Of a stretch of DNA of 64,000 nt, positions 9,103 to 18,698 are shown one piece after another; within the stretch, counting starts at the first letter, position 1; each line of letters opens with the position of its first letter. Made by a program: the position numbers and the translations under genes. Under the pieces are notes generated by a model. It worked only from the letters and a program-made list of their open reading frames with translations. It ran no database searches and had not been told where the DNA came from. The DNA comes from Enterovibrio baiacu (lineage in GTDB: Bacteria; Pseudomonadota; Gammaproteobacteria; Enterobacterales; Vibrionaceae): contig NZ_SCHN01000021.1 of assembly GCF_004120195.1 (NCBI RefSeq), forward strand, positions 26,813 to 90,812, written 5' to 3'.

Positions 9103-10458
9103 ATGTTGAAACGTGTTTTCTTTGGTGTGTTTGCACTCATGCTTGCGGCTATCCAGCCTGCACATGCTGAGCTCAAACTCGTCATCACCGAAGGGGTCAA
9201 CTCTGCACGTCCTATCGCCATTGTCCCTTTTAAGTGGGAAGGCGAAGGCAAATTACCGACCAATGTGTCTGATGTTATCGCATCAGATCTTCAACGCAGT
9301 GGCAAATTCAGCCCAGTCCCAACCGACAAAATGCCACAAACGCCTTACAGCGATGAAAACGTGGATTTCAACGATTGGACTGCATTGGGTGTCGATGCGC
9401 TGGTTACGGGGACAATTAATAAAACGCCAGACGGGAAGTATCGCGTTAAGTTTCAACTGATTGATATTGTTCGCGGACAACTAACAGGCGGAAGCAGCAA
9501 AGGTTTAAATGACAAAGGTGAACTGGTACTGACTAAAGACCATGTACCTTTGGATAAAACGTGGAGTGTTGACAGCAACAAGCTAAGAACATCAGCGCAC
9601 TTAATTTCAAACCTTGTTTATGAACAATTAACGGGTGAGAAGGGTGCATTCTTAACAAAGATTGCTTACGTTGTTGTTGATGACAAATCCAATCATCCTT
9701 ATCAGTTGAGAATTTCTGATTACGATGGTTTTAATGAGCAGCTTGTTATTCGCTCTACACAGCCTTTGATGTCACCTGCATGGTCACCTGATGGTAAGCA
9801 GCTTGCCTACGTCAGCTTTGAAAATGGCCAAGCGCAGATCTTTATCATGGACATCTTTACGACGGGCAAGCGAGAGATGATTTCGTCATTTCCTCGTCAT
9901 AATGGTTCGCCAAGATTTTCGCCGGATGGCAACAAGTTAGCTTTGGTACTTTCCAAGACAGGCAGCTTGCAGGTTTATGTGTTAGATCTGAGAACGCGCA
10001 AGATGGAACAAATCACCAAAGGGCGCGCGAACAACACCGAACCTTTCTGGGATCCAGATGGGCAGTCTTTGATCTTTACGTCAGACCGGGGTGGTAAACC
10101 ACAGATTTATCGAGTAAATTTAGCCGACGGTTCTACCAACAGGTTGACTTGGCAGGGTAGCCAAAACCTCGGTGGTCAGCTGACACCGGATGGTAGATTC
10201 CTTGTAATGGTTCACCGCTCGGACTCAGGTTACAACATTGCAAAACAAGATTTGCAAACGGGTGCCGTAGAAGTTCTAACCAAAACGATGCTTGATGAAT
10301 CACCAAGCCTCGCACCGAATGGCAGCATGGTCATTTACAGCTCGGTTTACGGGCGTAATAACGTACTTTCACTGGTTTCTATTGATGGACGGTTTAAAGC
10401 ACGGCTACCAGCAACAAACGGTCGAGTTAGGGCACCAGCATGGTCCCCGTTCCAATAA
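9103..10458 (+). CDS. tolB: Tol-Pal system beta-propeller protein TolB
   Basis: TolB is a periplasmic protein that shuttles between Pal and TolA. The 451-residue precursor has a signal peptide ([22 protein letters not shown], cleavage near residue 22-23). An N-terminal alpha/beta domain contains [11 protein letters not shown], and a six-bladed propeller shows repeated [23 protein letters not shown] and [15 protein letters not shown] strands. It ends VRAPAWSPF. It is 12 bases after tolA and 32 bases before pal. Confidence 0.97.
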   Translation: MLKRVFFGVFALMLAAIQPAHAELKLVITEGVNSARPIAIVPFKWEGEGKLPTNVSDVIASDLQRSGKFSPVPTDKMPQTPYSDENVDFNDWTALGVDALVTGTINKTPDGKYRVKFQLIDIVRGQLTGGSSKGLNDKGELVLTKDHVPLDKTWSVDSNKLRTSAHLISNLVYEQLTGEKGAFLTKIAYVVVDDKSNHPYQLRISDYDGFNEQLVIRSTQPLMSPAWSPDGKQLAYVSFENGQAQIFIMDIFTTGKREMISSFPRHNGSPRFSPDGNKLALVLSKTGSLQVYVLDLRTRKMEQITKGRANNTEPFWDPDGQSLIFTSDRGGKPQIYRVNLADGSTNRLTWQGSQNLGGQLTPDGRFLVMVHRSDSGYNIAKQDLQTGAVEVLTKTMLDESPSLAPNGSMVIYSSVYGRNNVLSLVSIDGRFKARLPATNGRVRAPAWSPFQ

Positions 10459-10490
10459 TATTTGCGCTTATTTGAAATAAGGAAAACGAG

Positions 10491-11012
10491 ATGCAATTGA
10501 ATAAAGTACTTAAGGGTTTGGCGGTAGCGCTACCTATGTTTACCCTAGCGGCTTGTAGCTCTAGCGACAGCTCTACTGATAGCACGGGTTCTGAAACCAA
10601 CAAAGGTCAAGAAACCACTATCGTAACACCAGTAGACGGCGGCCAAGGTGGTCTGACTGAGCAGGAAATTCGTGCAAACGAACTGCGTCAGTCTCAAACT
10701 ATTTACTTCAACTTTGATGACTACTCTGTATTGCCACAGTTTGAAGACATGCTAGACGCGCACGCTGAATTCCTACGTGCAAACGACAGCATCAAAGTGG
10801 TTGTTGAAGGTCACGCCGATGAGCGCGGCACACCTGAATACAACATCGCACTTGGCGAGCGCCGTGCGAACGCAGTAGCGAAATACCTGCAAGCGCTAGG
10901 TGTTCCAGCTTCTCAAATTTCTATCGTAAGCTACGGCGAAGAGAAACCATTGGTGCTAGGCCAAGGTGAAGAAGCCTACGCGAAGAACCGCCGTGCGGTT
11001 CTGGTTTACTAA
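10491..11012 (+). CDS. pal: Peptidoglycan-associated lipoprotein Pal
   Basis: Pal is an outer-membrane lipoprotein that binds peptidoglycan and TolB. The 173-residue precursor has a lipobox (FTLAAC, lipidated cysteine at residue 22), a serine/threonine-rich linker and a C-terminal OmpA-like domain. That domain contains [24 protein letters not shown] and [22 protein letters not shown], the peptidoglycan-binding signature. It has a good ribosome site (AAGGAAAA), and its spacing to cpoB is 15 bases. Confidence 0.97.
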   Translation: MQLNKVLKGLAVALPMFTLAACSSSDSSTDSTGSETNKGQETTIVTPVDGGQGGLTEQEIRANELRQSQTIYFNFDDYSVLPQFEDMLDAHAEFLRANDSIKVVVEGHADERGTPEYNIALGERRANAVAKYLQALGVPASQISIVSYGEEKPLVLGQGEEAYAKNRRAVLVY

Positions 11013-11027
11013 GTTAGAAGGTAAATC

Positions 11028-11771
11028 ATGATGAACAGTAACACTTTGCGTTCTTTATCGCTGGCGTTACTGGTGAGTGTGGCAGCCCCTGCGGCTGCTG
11101 CACCTGCTCCGGTGACTGAGTTAGGCAGTGGTGGTAGCAGTAGCTCTGTAGAGCGCTTGGAGCGAATGCTAGAAGCCCGCAACCAAATGCAAATCGACAT
11201 GCAACGTCAGCTAGAACAAATGGCAGGCGAGTTGGACGAATTGCGCGGCACTGTTGAAAGAAACAGCTATGAATTAAATCAGATGTTGGAACGCCAACGC
11301 GACTTGTACCGTGAAATCGATACCCTTCGCACCGCAAAACCAGCAGCTGCTGTCGAAAACAAAACCGACAAGCCTGCTTCGTCAGAAGCGTATTCAAACA
11401 ATCAGTCTGAAAACGCAGAGTACGATGCCGCTGTGAACCTGATTCTCAAAGAGAAAAACTACCAAGGTGCCACAGATGCTTTCAATGCGTTTTTGACCAA
11501 GTACCCTCAATCAATCTACAAGCCAAATGCGCACTATTGGTTGGGTCAGCTTTACTTCTCTAAAAGTGAGCTAAGTTTGGCGAAGCAGCACTTTGATGCG
11601 GTCAGCCAGTTTGCAAAATCAAGCAAGCGTGCTGATGCAATGCTCAAGCTTGGCATGATTGCAGATCGTGAAGGCGACAAAGCCACAGCGAAGAGCTTGT
11701 TCCAGAAAGTGGTGACCGAGTACCCTGGGTCAACCACGGCAAGCCAAGCTGAAAAGCAAATGAAGAAGTAA
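11028..11771 (+). CDS. cpoB: Cell division coordinator CpoB (YbgF)
   Basis: CpoB is a periplasmic TolA-binding protein that couples outer-membrane constriction to septal peptidoglycan synthesis by PBP1B. The 247-residue precursor has a signal peptide (LSLALLVSVAAPAAAAPAP) and a trimerising coiled coil around residues 40-100 (RLERMLEARNQMQIDMQRQL). A variable linker follows, then tetratricopeptide repeats from about residue 128 (YDAAVNLILKEKNYQGATDAF, YWLGQLYFSKSELSLAKQHF, AMLKLGMIADREGDKATAKS). It is the last gene before the terminator, as in relatives. Confidence 0.95.
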   Translation: MMNSNTLRSLSLALLVSVAAPAAAAPAPVTELGSGGSSSSVERLERMLEARNQMQIDMQRQLEQMAGELDELRGTVERNSYELNQMLERQRDLYREIDTLRTAKPAAAVENKTDKPASSEAYSNNQSENAEYDAAVNLILKEKNYQGATDAFNAFLTKYPQSIYKPNAHYWLGQLYFSKSELSLAKQHFDAVSQFAKSSKRADAMLKLGMIADREGDKATAKSLFQKVVTEYPGSTTASQAEKQMKK

Positions 11772-11790
11772 ACGCAACCACTTCCCTATA

Positions 11791-11815
11791 AAGCCGACCT
11801 TGAGTCGGCTTTTTC
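11791..11815 (+). terminator. Intrinsic terminator of the tol-pal operon
   Basis: Stem AAGCCGAC / GTCGGCTT with loop CTTGA, followed by TTTTCTTT, 19 bases after cpoB. Confidence 0.93.
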
Positions 11816-11883
11816 TTTGCAATTTTATTGCGTCTCTAAGTCACAACGCATTTTCTGAGATGAAAATGCTGCTATAAGGCGTG

Positions 11884-11889
11884 TATAAT
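11884..11889 (+). promoter_or_regulatory. Probable -10 element of the nadA promoter
   Basis: A perfect TATAAT lies 31 bases before the preferred nadA ATG. It overlaps an upstream in-frame ATG at 11888, which argues that the upstream ATG is not used. The -35 is weak (TGAAAA at 11861). Confidence 0.55.
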
Positions 11890-11920
11890 GGCCGAACTGC
11901 AAGCATATCTGAGTAAGTGG

Positions 11921-12982
11921 ATGAGCCAGATTATTAATACCGCTGAGACGGTATATCCTTTCCCTCCTAAGCCGGAGGTGCTGTCTGAGCAGCAAAAATC
12001 ATACTACATCGAAAGCATCAAACAGCTTTTGAAAGAGAAAGACGCAGTCATGATTGCGCATTATTACACCGACCCTGAGATCCAGGCGCTGGCAGAAGAA
12101 ACCGGCGGCTTTGTCGGTGATTCTCTTGAGATGGCCAAGTTCGGAAATAAACACCCTGCGAAAACGCTACTGATTGCTGGCGTTCGATTCATGGGTGAGA
12201 GCGCAAAAATTCTGACTCCAGAAAAGAACGTGATCATGCCAACGCTGGAAGCCGAATGTTCGCTGGACTTGGGCTGCCCTGAAGACCGATTCTCTGCTTT
12301 CTGCGATGCGCACCCTGACCATACTGTGGTGGTGTATGCCAACACATCAGCGGCGGTAAAAGCGCGTGCGGATTGGGTGGTCACGTCATCAATTGCATTG
12401 GAAATTGTTGAACATTTGGATGCGCAGGATAAACCGATTATTTGGGGCCCTGACCGCCACCTAGGTTCGTACATCGCCAATAAAACTGGTGCAGAGATGC
12501 TGCTGTGGCAAGGCGAGTGCGTGGTGCACGATGAGTTTTCAGCAAAAGCGTTGAGAGACATGAAAGCTGTGTACCCCGATGCGGCAATTTTGGTTCACCC
12601 AGAATCTCCAGCCAGTGTTGTAGAGCTTGCTGATGCTGTTGGCTCGACGAGTCAGCTCATCAAAGCGGCGAAAGAGCTTCCAAACAAGCAGCTGGTTGTT
12701 GCGACCGATAAAGGCATCTTCTTCAAGATGCAGCAGATGGTGCCAGAGAAAGAGCTTATCGAAGCGCCAACCGCAGGTGCTGGCGCAACGTGCCGCAGCT
12801 GTGCGCATTGTCCTTGGATGGCAATGAACGGCTTGAAAGCCATTGAGCTTGCGCTGAAAGAAGGCGGCGAGCAACATGAAATTCATGTTGATGAAGCCAT
12901 TCGCCAGAAGTCACTGATCCCGTTGAATCGCATGTTGGATTTTGCTGCGGAATTGCAACTTCAAGTGAAAGGCAACGCATAA
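11921..12982 (+). CDS. nadA: Quinolinate synthase NadA
   Basis: NadA condenses iminoaspartate with dihydroxyacetone phosphate to quinolinate in de novo NAD synthesis, using a [4Fe-4S] cluster. The chosen start gives 353 residues ([20 protein letters not shown]), aligning with family starts. Motifs are [20 protein letters not shown], the cysteine-containing [35 protein letters not shown] and [15 protein letters not shown], which together supply the cluster cysteines. A longer frame to 11888 exists but its ATG falls in the -10 box. Placement after cpoB is conserved in gammaproteobacteria. Confidence 0.96.
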   Translation: MSQIINTAETVYPFPPKPEVLSEQQKSYYIESIKQLLKEKDAVMIAHYYTDPEIQALAEETGGFVGDSLEMAKFGNKHPAKTLLIAGVRFMGESAKILTPEKNVIMPTLEAECSLDLGCPEDRFSAFCDAHPDHTVVVYANTSAAVKARADWVVTSSIALEIVEHLDAQDKPIIWGPDRHLGSYIANKTGAEMLLWQGECVVHDEFSAKALRDMKAVYPDAAILVHPESPASVVELADAVGSTSQLIKAAKELPNKQLVVATDKGIFFKMQQMVPEKELIEAPTAGAGATCRSCAHCPWMAMNGLKAIELALKEGGEQHEIHVDEAIRQKSLIPLNRMLDFAAELQLQVKGNA

Positions 12983-13004
12983 AGTTTGATGCTCCCTCTA
13001 GTTT

Positions 13005-13032
13005 AAAGGCGAACGCATTGTTCGCCTTTTTT
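13005..13032 (+). terminator. Intrinsic terminator after nadA
   Basis: A 10-bp perfect stem AAAGGCGAAC / GTTCGCCTTT with loop GCATT, then a T run. Confidence 0.94.
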
Positions 13033-13138
13033 GATCTGCTAAATTGTCCCGCACGTTGAACCCGCCAATTCGTGTGGCGCGAGCATAAGAAAAACAATAA
13101 TGATCGGCGGGTCGTTTCGATGTCAGTAAGGATATTCT

Positions 13139-13999
13139 ATGAGTCAAACTATGCTCACTGTTGGCTTGCCAATTGCGCTTGCGTGGATGATGTTTTGCGT
13201 GGGGCTAACCCTCACCGTTGCGGACTTTAAGCGTGTTTCCGAGTTTCCCGGCAAAGTGGCGGCGGGCTTATCTGCGCAGCTTATCGGTTTGCCAATCATT
13301 GCTTATTGCTTGATTCAGCTTTTCAATCTGCCAGAAGTGGTCGCGGTGGGGCTCTGGATATTGGCGTTAGCGCCAGGTGGGGCATCGTCCAATGCCATTT
13401 GCCACCTTTGTGGGGGCGATTCTGCACTCTCTATCACGATGACGGCGATAAGTAGCCTCATTATTCCATTTAGTCTGCCGTTAATGTTGCCGTTTGTGTT
13501 GTCTGACGTGTCTGCGATTATTCCTGTGAAAACGGCGATCATGCAGCTTATCGCGGTGACGTTAGTCCCTGTTCTATTGGGAATGACCTTCAAGCGTTTT
13601 TGTACTTCCGCGGGCTTTGAACGTTTTGCACAATTTGCGGGGCGCACAGCGTTGTGGGCGCTGTTTTTCACTGTGGCGATAACCCTCGCTGCAAACACCA
13701 AGGTGTTCAACCAACTCTTTTCTGTTGCTTCTATCGCAGTGCTCCTTCTCTGTGTACTTGGCATGGCGCTCGGTGTCGCTGTGGCGAAGGGGTTGGGTGG
13801 AGACGCTACGTTATCGAAGACGTTATCCATTGAAGTCGGGATACAAAATGCAGGCACGGCGATATTCGTTGCCGTGGTTCAGCTTAATCAGCCACAACTG
13901 GCACTGACGCCGTTACTTTATGGCATTTTGATGAACATCCCAGCGATTATTTTGATTGTGATGAGTCGAAGGAAAGCGGTAAGCCACGCCGAATATTGA
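13139..13999 (+). CDS. Bile acid:sodium symporter (BASS/SBF) family transporter
   Basis: A 286-residue membrane protein with about nine to ten hydrophobic segments and the SBF-family signatures LAPGGASSNAICHLCGGDSALSIT near residue 79 and EVGIQNAGTAIFVAVV near residue 231. Members are sodium-coupled carriers of organic anions (bile acids, pyruvate, pantothenate or ketopantoate in characterised cases); the substrate here cannot be read from the sequence. The ribosome site GTAAGGAT precedes the ATG. It stands alone between two terminators, so context gives no clue to substrate. Confidence 0.88.
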   Translation: MSQTMLTVGLPIALAWMMFCVGLTLTVADFKRVSEFPGKVAAGLSAQLIGLPIIAYCLIQLFNLPEVVAVGLWILALAPGGASSNAICHLCGGDSALSITMTAISSLIIPFSLPLMLPFVLSDVSAIIPVKTAIMQLIAVTLVPVLLGMTFKRFCTSAGFERFAQFAGRTALWALFFTVAITLAANTKVFNQLFSVASIAVLLLCVLGMALGVAVAKGLGGDATLSKTLSIEVGIQNAGTAIFVAVVQLNQPQLALTPLLYGILMNIPAIILIVMSRRKAVSHAEY

Positions 14000-14022
14000 G
14001 TTGAGCGCGATAGAGATCAGCG

Positions 14023-14056
14023 GGGGTGTATTGGTATACACCCCTGTTTTATTTTT
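14023..14056 (+). terminator. Intrinsic terminator after the BASS transporter
   Basis: GGGGTGTA / TACACCCC with a 6-base loop, followed by TGTTTTATTTTT. It overlaps the stop codon of the convergent sensor kinase gene. Confidence 0.88.
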
Positions 14057-15521
14057 AGGTCGCTTTTACCAAGTTAATGGTAAACGTACTGCCTTTTCCT
14101 ACCTCTGATTCTACGGTGAGTTTACCCGCTAAACTCTCGGTTATCGCTTTTGCATGCGCCAGCCCTAAGCCATATCCTTCAGACGTTCGACTTTCATCCG
14201 CGCGGTAGAGCTTGGTGAAAATCAACGCATGTTTGTCTTTTGGAATGCCAATACCAGAGTCGGTCACTGACAGGCTTGCAAGGTTATTGTGCTCCGAGTA
14301 CGCCAATTGAACCGTGCCGCCTTTTGGCGTGAACTTTAAGGCGTTATCTACAAGGTTCACCAGTATCTGAATGAGCTTGTCCTCATCGGTGAGTAAGGAT
14401 GACGTTGGATGGCTGATTACCGTTAGTTGAATATCATGATCTTCTGCCGTTTCCTCATACCAGCCTGCGACTTTCAGTAACGTCGCATTGATATCGATGT
14501 GAGACAACTTAGGAGAAAGGCGACCAGCCACTTCATCATTGATTTTTAATAGGGTAGTGAGCATTTGATCGGCTTGATGAGAGGATTCTAAACAGTCTGC
14601 CAACGCCTCTTTCATCACCTGAGCGCCGTTCTCATCTTCTTTCTTAGTAAGCAATCCTTTTTCCGCTGATAACCTGAGTCGAGAAAGGGGGGTTCGCAGA
14701 TCGTGAGCGATGGCATTCACCGTGTCATCCATGCTTTTTATGATCTTATGCAGCCGCATCAGCAACAAATTGACACTGCGATTGATACTGGAGAGGTCGT
14801 GGCGGTTGGCATTTTGTACAAAATCCAGTGTATTGCTCATGCTCTCGAGGGGGCTTTTGCTTGCATCATCAAGTTGTCGCGCTAAGACAAACAACGGAGA
14901 TAGCGTTGAATGGATTAATCGCCACACAAAGACGAGACTGATGGCGGCTAACACGAGTAATGCAAAGCCTATGCGCAGCCATTCACTAATGACAGCGCTC
15001 AAATCAGAAAAAATGGGCTGTACCATAATGTAGCCTTGGCGTTTAGCGACTAACGGTAACGTTAAGAATGATTGGGTTATCAGTTGTTGATACCAGCTTT
15101 CCTCCTGCGAGTTATACCCATAAGGTTTGGACGATTCGGCATGAGCAATCTTTGAAGGGAAATCCGCTACCTCTGATTCGGGCAGCGCCAATTTTGCACC
15201 GGATACATAGTGAAATACGGCCGGATTGCTAGGGTCTTGCTTAAAGACCGCGATGTTGTTTTCTTCCAGCCTTTCAGGGTTTTCAACAACGACATGGGTT
15301 AATTTTTCAGAACCATTAAACGTTAAGATACGCTGATATTCTGCACCCATAGAAGAAAGAATTTTGATGTCATTGCTCTGCATTCTGTAAAGAAGCAATA
15401 CTGCTATCACCACTTGCACGATGAACAGACACGTTAGCAGGACAGTGACAAAGCGGAAAAATAGCGCCTTTTGTGTCTGCGCTAGGGCGTTGCTAACACT
15501 CTTTTCTGAGGACATAGCCAA
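14055..15521 (-). CDS. Two-component sensor histidine kinase
   Basis: A 488-residue membrane kinase. A first helix (FVTVLLTCLFIVQVVIAVLLLY, about 24-45) is followed by a periplasmic sensor of roughly 135 residues and a second helix (about 183-202). A HAMP-like linker leads to the dimerisation box NAIAHDLRTPLSRLRLS (phospho-accepting His273). The ATPase domain has an N box (LVNLVDNALKFTP), G1 (VTDSGIGIP) and G2 (EGYGLGLAHAKAI). Its start overlaps the response-regulator gene by 29 bases, so the pair is co-translated. The divergent neighbour is a secreted GlcG/HbpS-like protein, suggesting a periplasmic heme or redox cue; that is inference. An alternative start lies two codons downstream. Confidence 0.93.
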   Translation of the reverse strand: MAMSSEKSVSNALAQTQKALFFRFVTVLLTCLFIVQVVIAVLLLYRMQSNDIKILSSMGAEYQRILTFNGSEKLTHVVVENPERLEENNIAVFKQDPSNPAVFHYVSGAKLALPESEVADFPSKIAHAESSKPYGYNSQEESWYQQLITQSFLTLPLVAKRQGYIMVQPIFSDLSAVISEWLRIGFALLVLAAISLVFVWRLIHSTLSPLFVLARQLDDASKSPLESMSNTLDFVQNANRHDLSSINRSVNLLLMRLHKIIKSMDDTVNAIAHDLRTPLSRLRLSAEKGLLTKKEDENGAQVMKEALADCLESSHQADQMLTTLLKINDEVAGRLSPKLSHIDINATLLKVAGWYEETAEDHDIQLTVISHPTSSLLTDEDKLIQILVNLVDNALKFTPKGGTVQLAYSEHNNLASLSVTDSGIGIPKDKHALIFTKLYRADESRTSEGYGLGLAHAKAITESLAGKLTVESEVGKGSTFTINLVKAT

Positions 15522-16173
15522 CGCCTCGAATAGTATGAATAAGAGGAAGCTTGAAGTCTTTGTCCACCTTCGATCTTAAACGGCAAACCAATACATCCAC
15601 GACGTTTGTTTGTGGGTCGAACTGATATCCCCACACTTGCTCCAAGATGACGGTTTTAGATAGCACCCTTTCCGGGTTTCGTAGAAAGAGTTCCGTTAAG
15701 GCATATTCTCGTTTGTTAAGGGGAATGGCGAGGTCATTTCTAACAAGCTCGCGCTTGATAATATCGAGTTGTAAGTCATCGTATTGAAGTTGGGTTGAAA
15801 TAGCATTGTCGGGTTGTGTCCGTCGTGTCACGGTATGGCAACGCGCAAGCAATTCGGTAAATGCAAAAGGCTTCACCAGATAGTCATCTGCACCAGATTG
15901 AAGCCCACTCACTCTTTCTTCTACTGAGTGTTTGGCACTAAGAATGATGACGGGGGTTTTAAAACCTTGCCCTCTCAACTGCCTGAGTAATTCCAGGCCA
16001 TCCATTTCTGGCAGCATGATGTCCAAGATAACCACGTCAAACTGATCATGCGTGGCAAAATGCAGCCCTTCTTTTCCCGTGCTGGCCAAGGTTACTGTGC
16101 AACCTTCTTGTTCGAACCCCTGTGTTAAGAAGCGCTGAATGTGAATGTCATCTTCCACGATCAGTAGATTCAA
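15493..16173 (-). CDS. OmpR/PhoB-family response regulator
   Basis: A DNA-binding response regulator of 226 residues if started at the TTG, which is preceded by AAAGGAG at proper distance and gives MNLLIVEDDIHIQ, the usual family start. A longer frame extends to 16236 but has no ribosome site. The receiver domain has acidic residues EDD, phospho-acceptor Asp51 (VVILDIMLPEMDG) and SAK lysine. The C-terminal winged helix contains LNKREYALTELFLRNPERVLSKTVI and the ending NVVDVLVCRLRSKVD...HTIRGVGYVLR. It is the first gene of the kinase operon. Confidence 0.94.
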   Translation of the reverse strand: MNLLIVEDDIHIQRFLTQGFEQEGCTVTLASTGKEGLHFATHDQFDVVILDIMLPEMDGLELLRQLRGQGFKTPVIILSAKHSVEERVSGLQSGADDYLVKPFAFTELLARCHTVTRRTQPDNAISTQLQYDDLQLDIIKRELVRNDLAIPLNKREYALTELFLRNPERVLSKTVILEQVWGYQFDPQTNVVDVLVCRLRSKVDKDFKLPLIHTIRGVGYVLRKEC

Positions 16174-16327
16174 TGGCTGTCTCCTTTGCTGTGTTATCCG
16201 CAATTTACCAAAGTGAACATGGAATTTGGCTTTCATTACTAAGGTGTAATGTTCATGAAAGTATGGGGCAATTTGGCGGAGTTACATTGTGTTGCGAGAA
16301 ACATGATGAACCAATGGAGATCTACGT

Positions 16328-16825
16328 ATGAAATCGACCACTAACATTCGCACACTTGTTCTTAGCGCCACGCTCTTTTCTGCGTTTTCAGCACAGGCAA
16401 GCATCGACACGGTGAGTGTTCCTTCTTTGTCTACAGATTCTGCGCTAGCGCTTGCCGTTGAAGCCGTTCAACAGTGTAAAAGAGATGGCTACGCAGTCAC
16501 CGCGACCGTTGTCGATCCGGCGGGACGTGTATTGGCGCAGGTACGTGATGATAAAGCGGGTTCACACACACTTGAAAGCTCGCGTCAGAAAGCCTTTACC
16601 GCGGCAAGCATGAAGCAGCCAACGGCCAAACTGATGAAACTCATTAGCGACAAGCCGATCTTACAACCCTTGCAGAACATGGATGAGAGCTTATTGCTGC
16701 TTGCAGGTGGGCTGCCGTTGAAAGTGAACAATGCTGTTGTGGGGGCGATTGGTGTGGGCGGCGCGCCGGGTGGTCATTTGGACGTAGCGTGTGCGGAAGC
16801 TGCGATTAAAAAAATCAGCAAATAA
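16328..16825 (+). CDS. Periplasmic GlcG/HbpS (DUF336) family protein
   Basis: A 165-residue precursor with a signal peptide (TLVLSATLFSAFSAQA, cleavage near residue 24) and a GlcG/HbpS domain: ALALAVEAVQQCKRDGYAVTATVVDPAG, RQKAFTAASMKQPTAKL and VVGAIGVGGAPGGHLDVACAEAA. Known members bind heme or small organic ligands. In Streptomyces the secreted HbpS interacts with the SenS/SenR two-component system. Here the gene is divergent from a sensor kinase/response regulator operon with a 154-base gap, a comparable arrangement. A role as accessory sensor protein or heme binder is inference. The ribosome site GGAGAT lies before the ATG. Confidence 0.88.
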   Translation: MKSTTNIRTLVLSATLFSAFSAQASIDTVSVPSLSTDSALALAVEAVQQCKRDGYAVTATVVDPAGRVLAQVRDDKAGSHTLESSRQKAFTAASMKQPTAKLMKLISDKPILQPLQNMDESLLLLAGGLPLKVNNAVVGAIGVGGAPGGHLDVACAEAAIKKISK

Positions 16826-16863
16826 GTAAGGATCAACCAAGTTTAATCTCTGAGCTTATTTGA

Positions 16864-16891
16864 ACGTAAAACGTAAAACGTAAAACGTAAA
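16864..16891 (+). repeat. Short tandem repeat, heptamer ACGTAAA x4
   Basis: Four perfect head-to-tail copies of ACGTAAA, running into the terminator stem. Such a tract can vary in copy number by slippage; it lies outside coding sequence. Confidence 0.9.
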
Positions 16892-16925
16892 ACGCCCTCA
16901 TGCCATTGCTGGATGAGGGCGTTTT
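16889..16925. terminator. Bidirectional terminator between the HbpS-like gene and dbpA
   Basis: A 13-bp perfect stem AAAACGCCCTCAT / ATGAGGGCGTTTT with an 11-base loop. T-rich ends on both strands let it serve both convergent genes. Confidence 0.92.
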
Positions 16926-16962
16926 GGGTTGTGCGATGTAACGCACTACCTATTGTGTTCGT

Positions 16963-18375
16963 TTAGCGCAATTGCCACACACGATATGTGCGGCCTTTGA
17001 TTTTGCCAGCAGACAATTTCTTCAGCGCTTTCTTTGCAACGTTGCGTTTTACTGCAACGTAAGAGCGGTAATCCGTGACTTTAATTTTACCAACGTCAGC
17101 TCCTTGAATGCCGTCATCGCCGCCAGTCAGAGCACCAAGGATGTCACCTGGGCGAACTTTGCTTTTCTTACCGCCATCAATGTGCAGTGTTGCCATCAAA
17201 GGTTCTGGTGGTAATGCTTGCATGACAGAAGCATCTGGCAGTTCTTCGCCTTTGATTTCGCGGCCTAGGTAATCTTCAAGCAACGCGATTTTGTAACCGT
17301 CTTCACTGCCGTAAAGGGTGTAAGCCGCCCCTTGGCTACCCGCTCGGCCAGTACGGCCAACGCGGTGAACGTGTACTTCGGTATCGAACGCAACGTGGTA
17401 GTTAATCACGGCATCCAATGAATCGATGTCTAGACCACGCGCTGCAACGTCGGTTGCAACCATGACGGTGACACTCTTGTTCGCGAATTTAAGCAGCATT
17501 TGGTCGCGATCGCGTTGTTCCAAATCACCGTGTAACGCCACCACTGAGAAGCCTTCGTTTTCAAGGCATGCAGCAACATCTTTGGTCTCGCGTTTGGTGT
17601 TACAGAACACCACTGCACTTTCTGGCTGGTGATTGAGAAGCAACAACAGCAATGCATCCATACGCTGGCGGTTACCTTCACACTGATAGAAGTGTTGTGA
17701 AATGCTGCTGTTGTCATGCGTAGATTCAACTTTCACCATCAATGGGGTCGTCATGATCTGCTTGCTGATCGCTTGAATTTGCGATGGGAACGTTGCACTG
17801 AACAACAAGGTTTGACGGCCCGCTGGAATGTCTTGAATGATTGCATCCAATGCAGGTTGGAAGCCCATTTCTAGCATGCGGTCAGCTTCATCAAGCACCA
17901 AGGTGTTGACGTTTTCTAGCGACAAGCGGCCTTTTTCTAGGTGGTCTTGTATACGACCCGGCGTACCTACGATGATGTGTGCACCGTGCTCAAGTGAGCC
18001 AATTTGCGGGCCCATTGGAACGCCACCACACAGAGTGAGCACTTTGATGTTGTGAATGCCGCGCGCCAACGTACGGATTTCTACCGCAACTTGGTCAGCC
18101 AATTCACGCGTAGGACACATCACCAATGCTTGAATACGGAAACGCTTCACGTCCAAGCGGTTGAGTAAGCCCAAACCGAATGCTGCGGTCTTGCCCGAGC
18201 CTGTTTTTCCCTGACCAATAACGTCTTTCCCGTCCAAAATGGCAGGAAGACTCTGCGCTTGAATCGGCGTCATGGTTTCAAAACCAATCGTGTTCAAGGT
18301 AGAAAGTAATTCCGCTTTAAGCGGCAATGTAGAAAATGCAGCCTGTTGGCCTGCAGCAGTTGATTCTTTGGTCAC
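16963..18375 (-). CDS. dbpA: ATP-dependent RNA helicase DbpA
   Basis: DbpA is a DEAD-box helicase that acts on 23S rRNA during large-subunit assembly. Motifs are Q motif (GFETMTPIQAQSLPAIL), Walker A (GQGKTGSGKTAA), PTRELADQV, GTPGR, VLDEADRM, SAT, LHGDLEQRDRDQ and HRVGRTGRAG. A C-terminal RNA-binding domain of about 75 residues (KVRPGDILGALTGG...KIKGRTYRVWQLR) distinguishes DbpA from RhlE/SrmB. The frame stays open to 18462 without any ATG; I chose the GTG at 18375 because homologues begin close to AFSTLPLK, though no good ribosome site is visible. The start is therefore uncertain by up to 29 codons. Confidence 0.94.
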   Translation of the reverse strand: MTKESTAAGQQAAFSTLPLKAELLSTLNTIGFETMTPIQAQSLPAILDGKDVIGQGKTGSGKTAAFGLGLLNRLDVKRFRIQALVMCPTRELADQVAVEIRTLARGIHNIKVLTLCGGVPMGPQIGSLEHGAHIIVGTPGRIQDHLEKGRLSLENVNTLVLDEADRMLEMGFQPALDAIIQDIPAGRQTLLFSATFPSQIQAISKQIMTTPLMVKVESTHDNSSISQHFYQCEGNRQRMDALLLLLLNHQPESAVVFCNTKRETKDVAACLENEGFSVVALHGDLEQRDRDQMLLKFANKSVTVMVATDVAARGLDIDSLDAVINYHVAFDTEVHVHRVGRTGRAGSQGAAYTLYGSEDGYKIALLEDYLGREIKGEELPDASVMQALPPEPLMATLHIDGGKKSKVRPGDILGALTGGDDGIQGADVGKIKVTDYRSYVAVKRNVAKKALKKLSAGKIKGRTYRVWQLR

Positions 18376-18641
18376 GGAGGTATCCCGAGCAATACTACCC
18401 GTTGGTAGCGTATGACATGAAAAAGTGATGATCCGATGAATCCTGTTGTGGTGCACAACCACGGGTTAGCAAGAGACACGCGAAACAGCGCCGGACATCG
18501 TTGTTTGCTGAAAACATGGGGATGTTAAGAGCAAGGGGCGGGACTATATCAGGATTATTCGAACAGTGCGCGATTTGTTTTGCTCAGAAAAAGCGCAATG
18601 TTTATGCCTAAGCAAACGAGGTCATAGGCGCAATTATAGAG

Positions 18642-18667
18642 AAACGGCTGCACAGTGGCAGCCGTTT
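18642..18667 (-). terminator. Terminator after the UPF0149 gene
   Basis: A 10-bp stem AAACGGCTGC / GCAGCCGTTT with a 6-base loop, 32 bases past the stop on the minus strand. The T tract is weak (TTTCTCT). Confidence 0.65.
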
Positions 18668-18698
18668 GAACGCGTGCTTTCAAAAAGCGCTTGGCGAA

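Noticed and set aside
11888..11920. Upstream ATG extending NadA by 11 residues
   Set aside because: The ATG overlaps a TATAAT -10 element and the extra residues do not match homologues.
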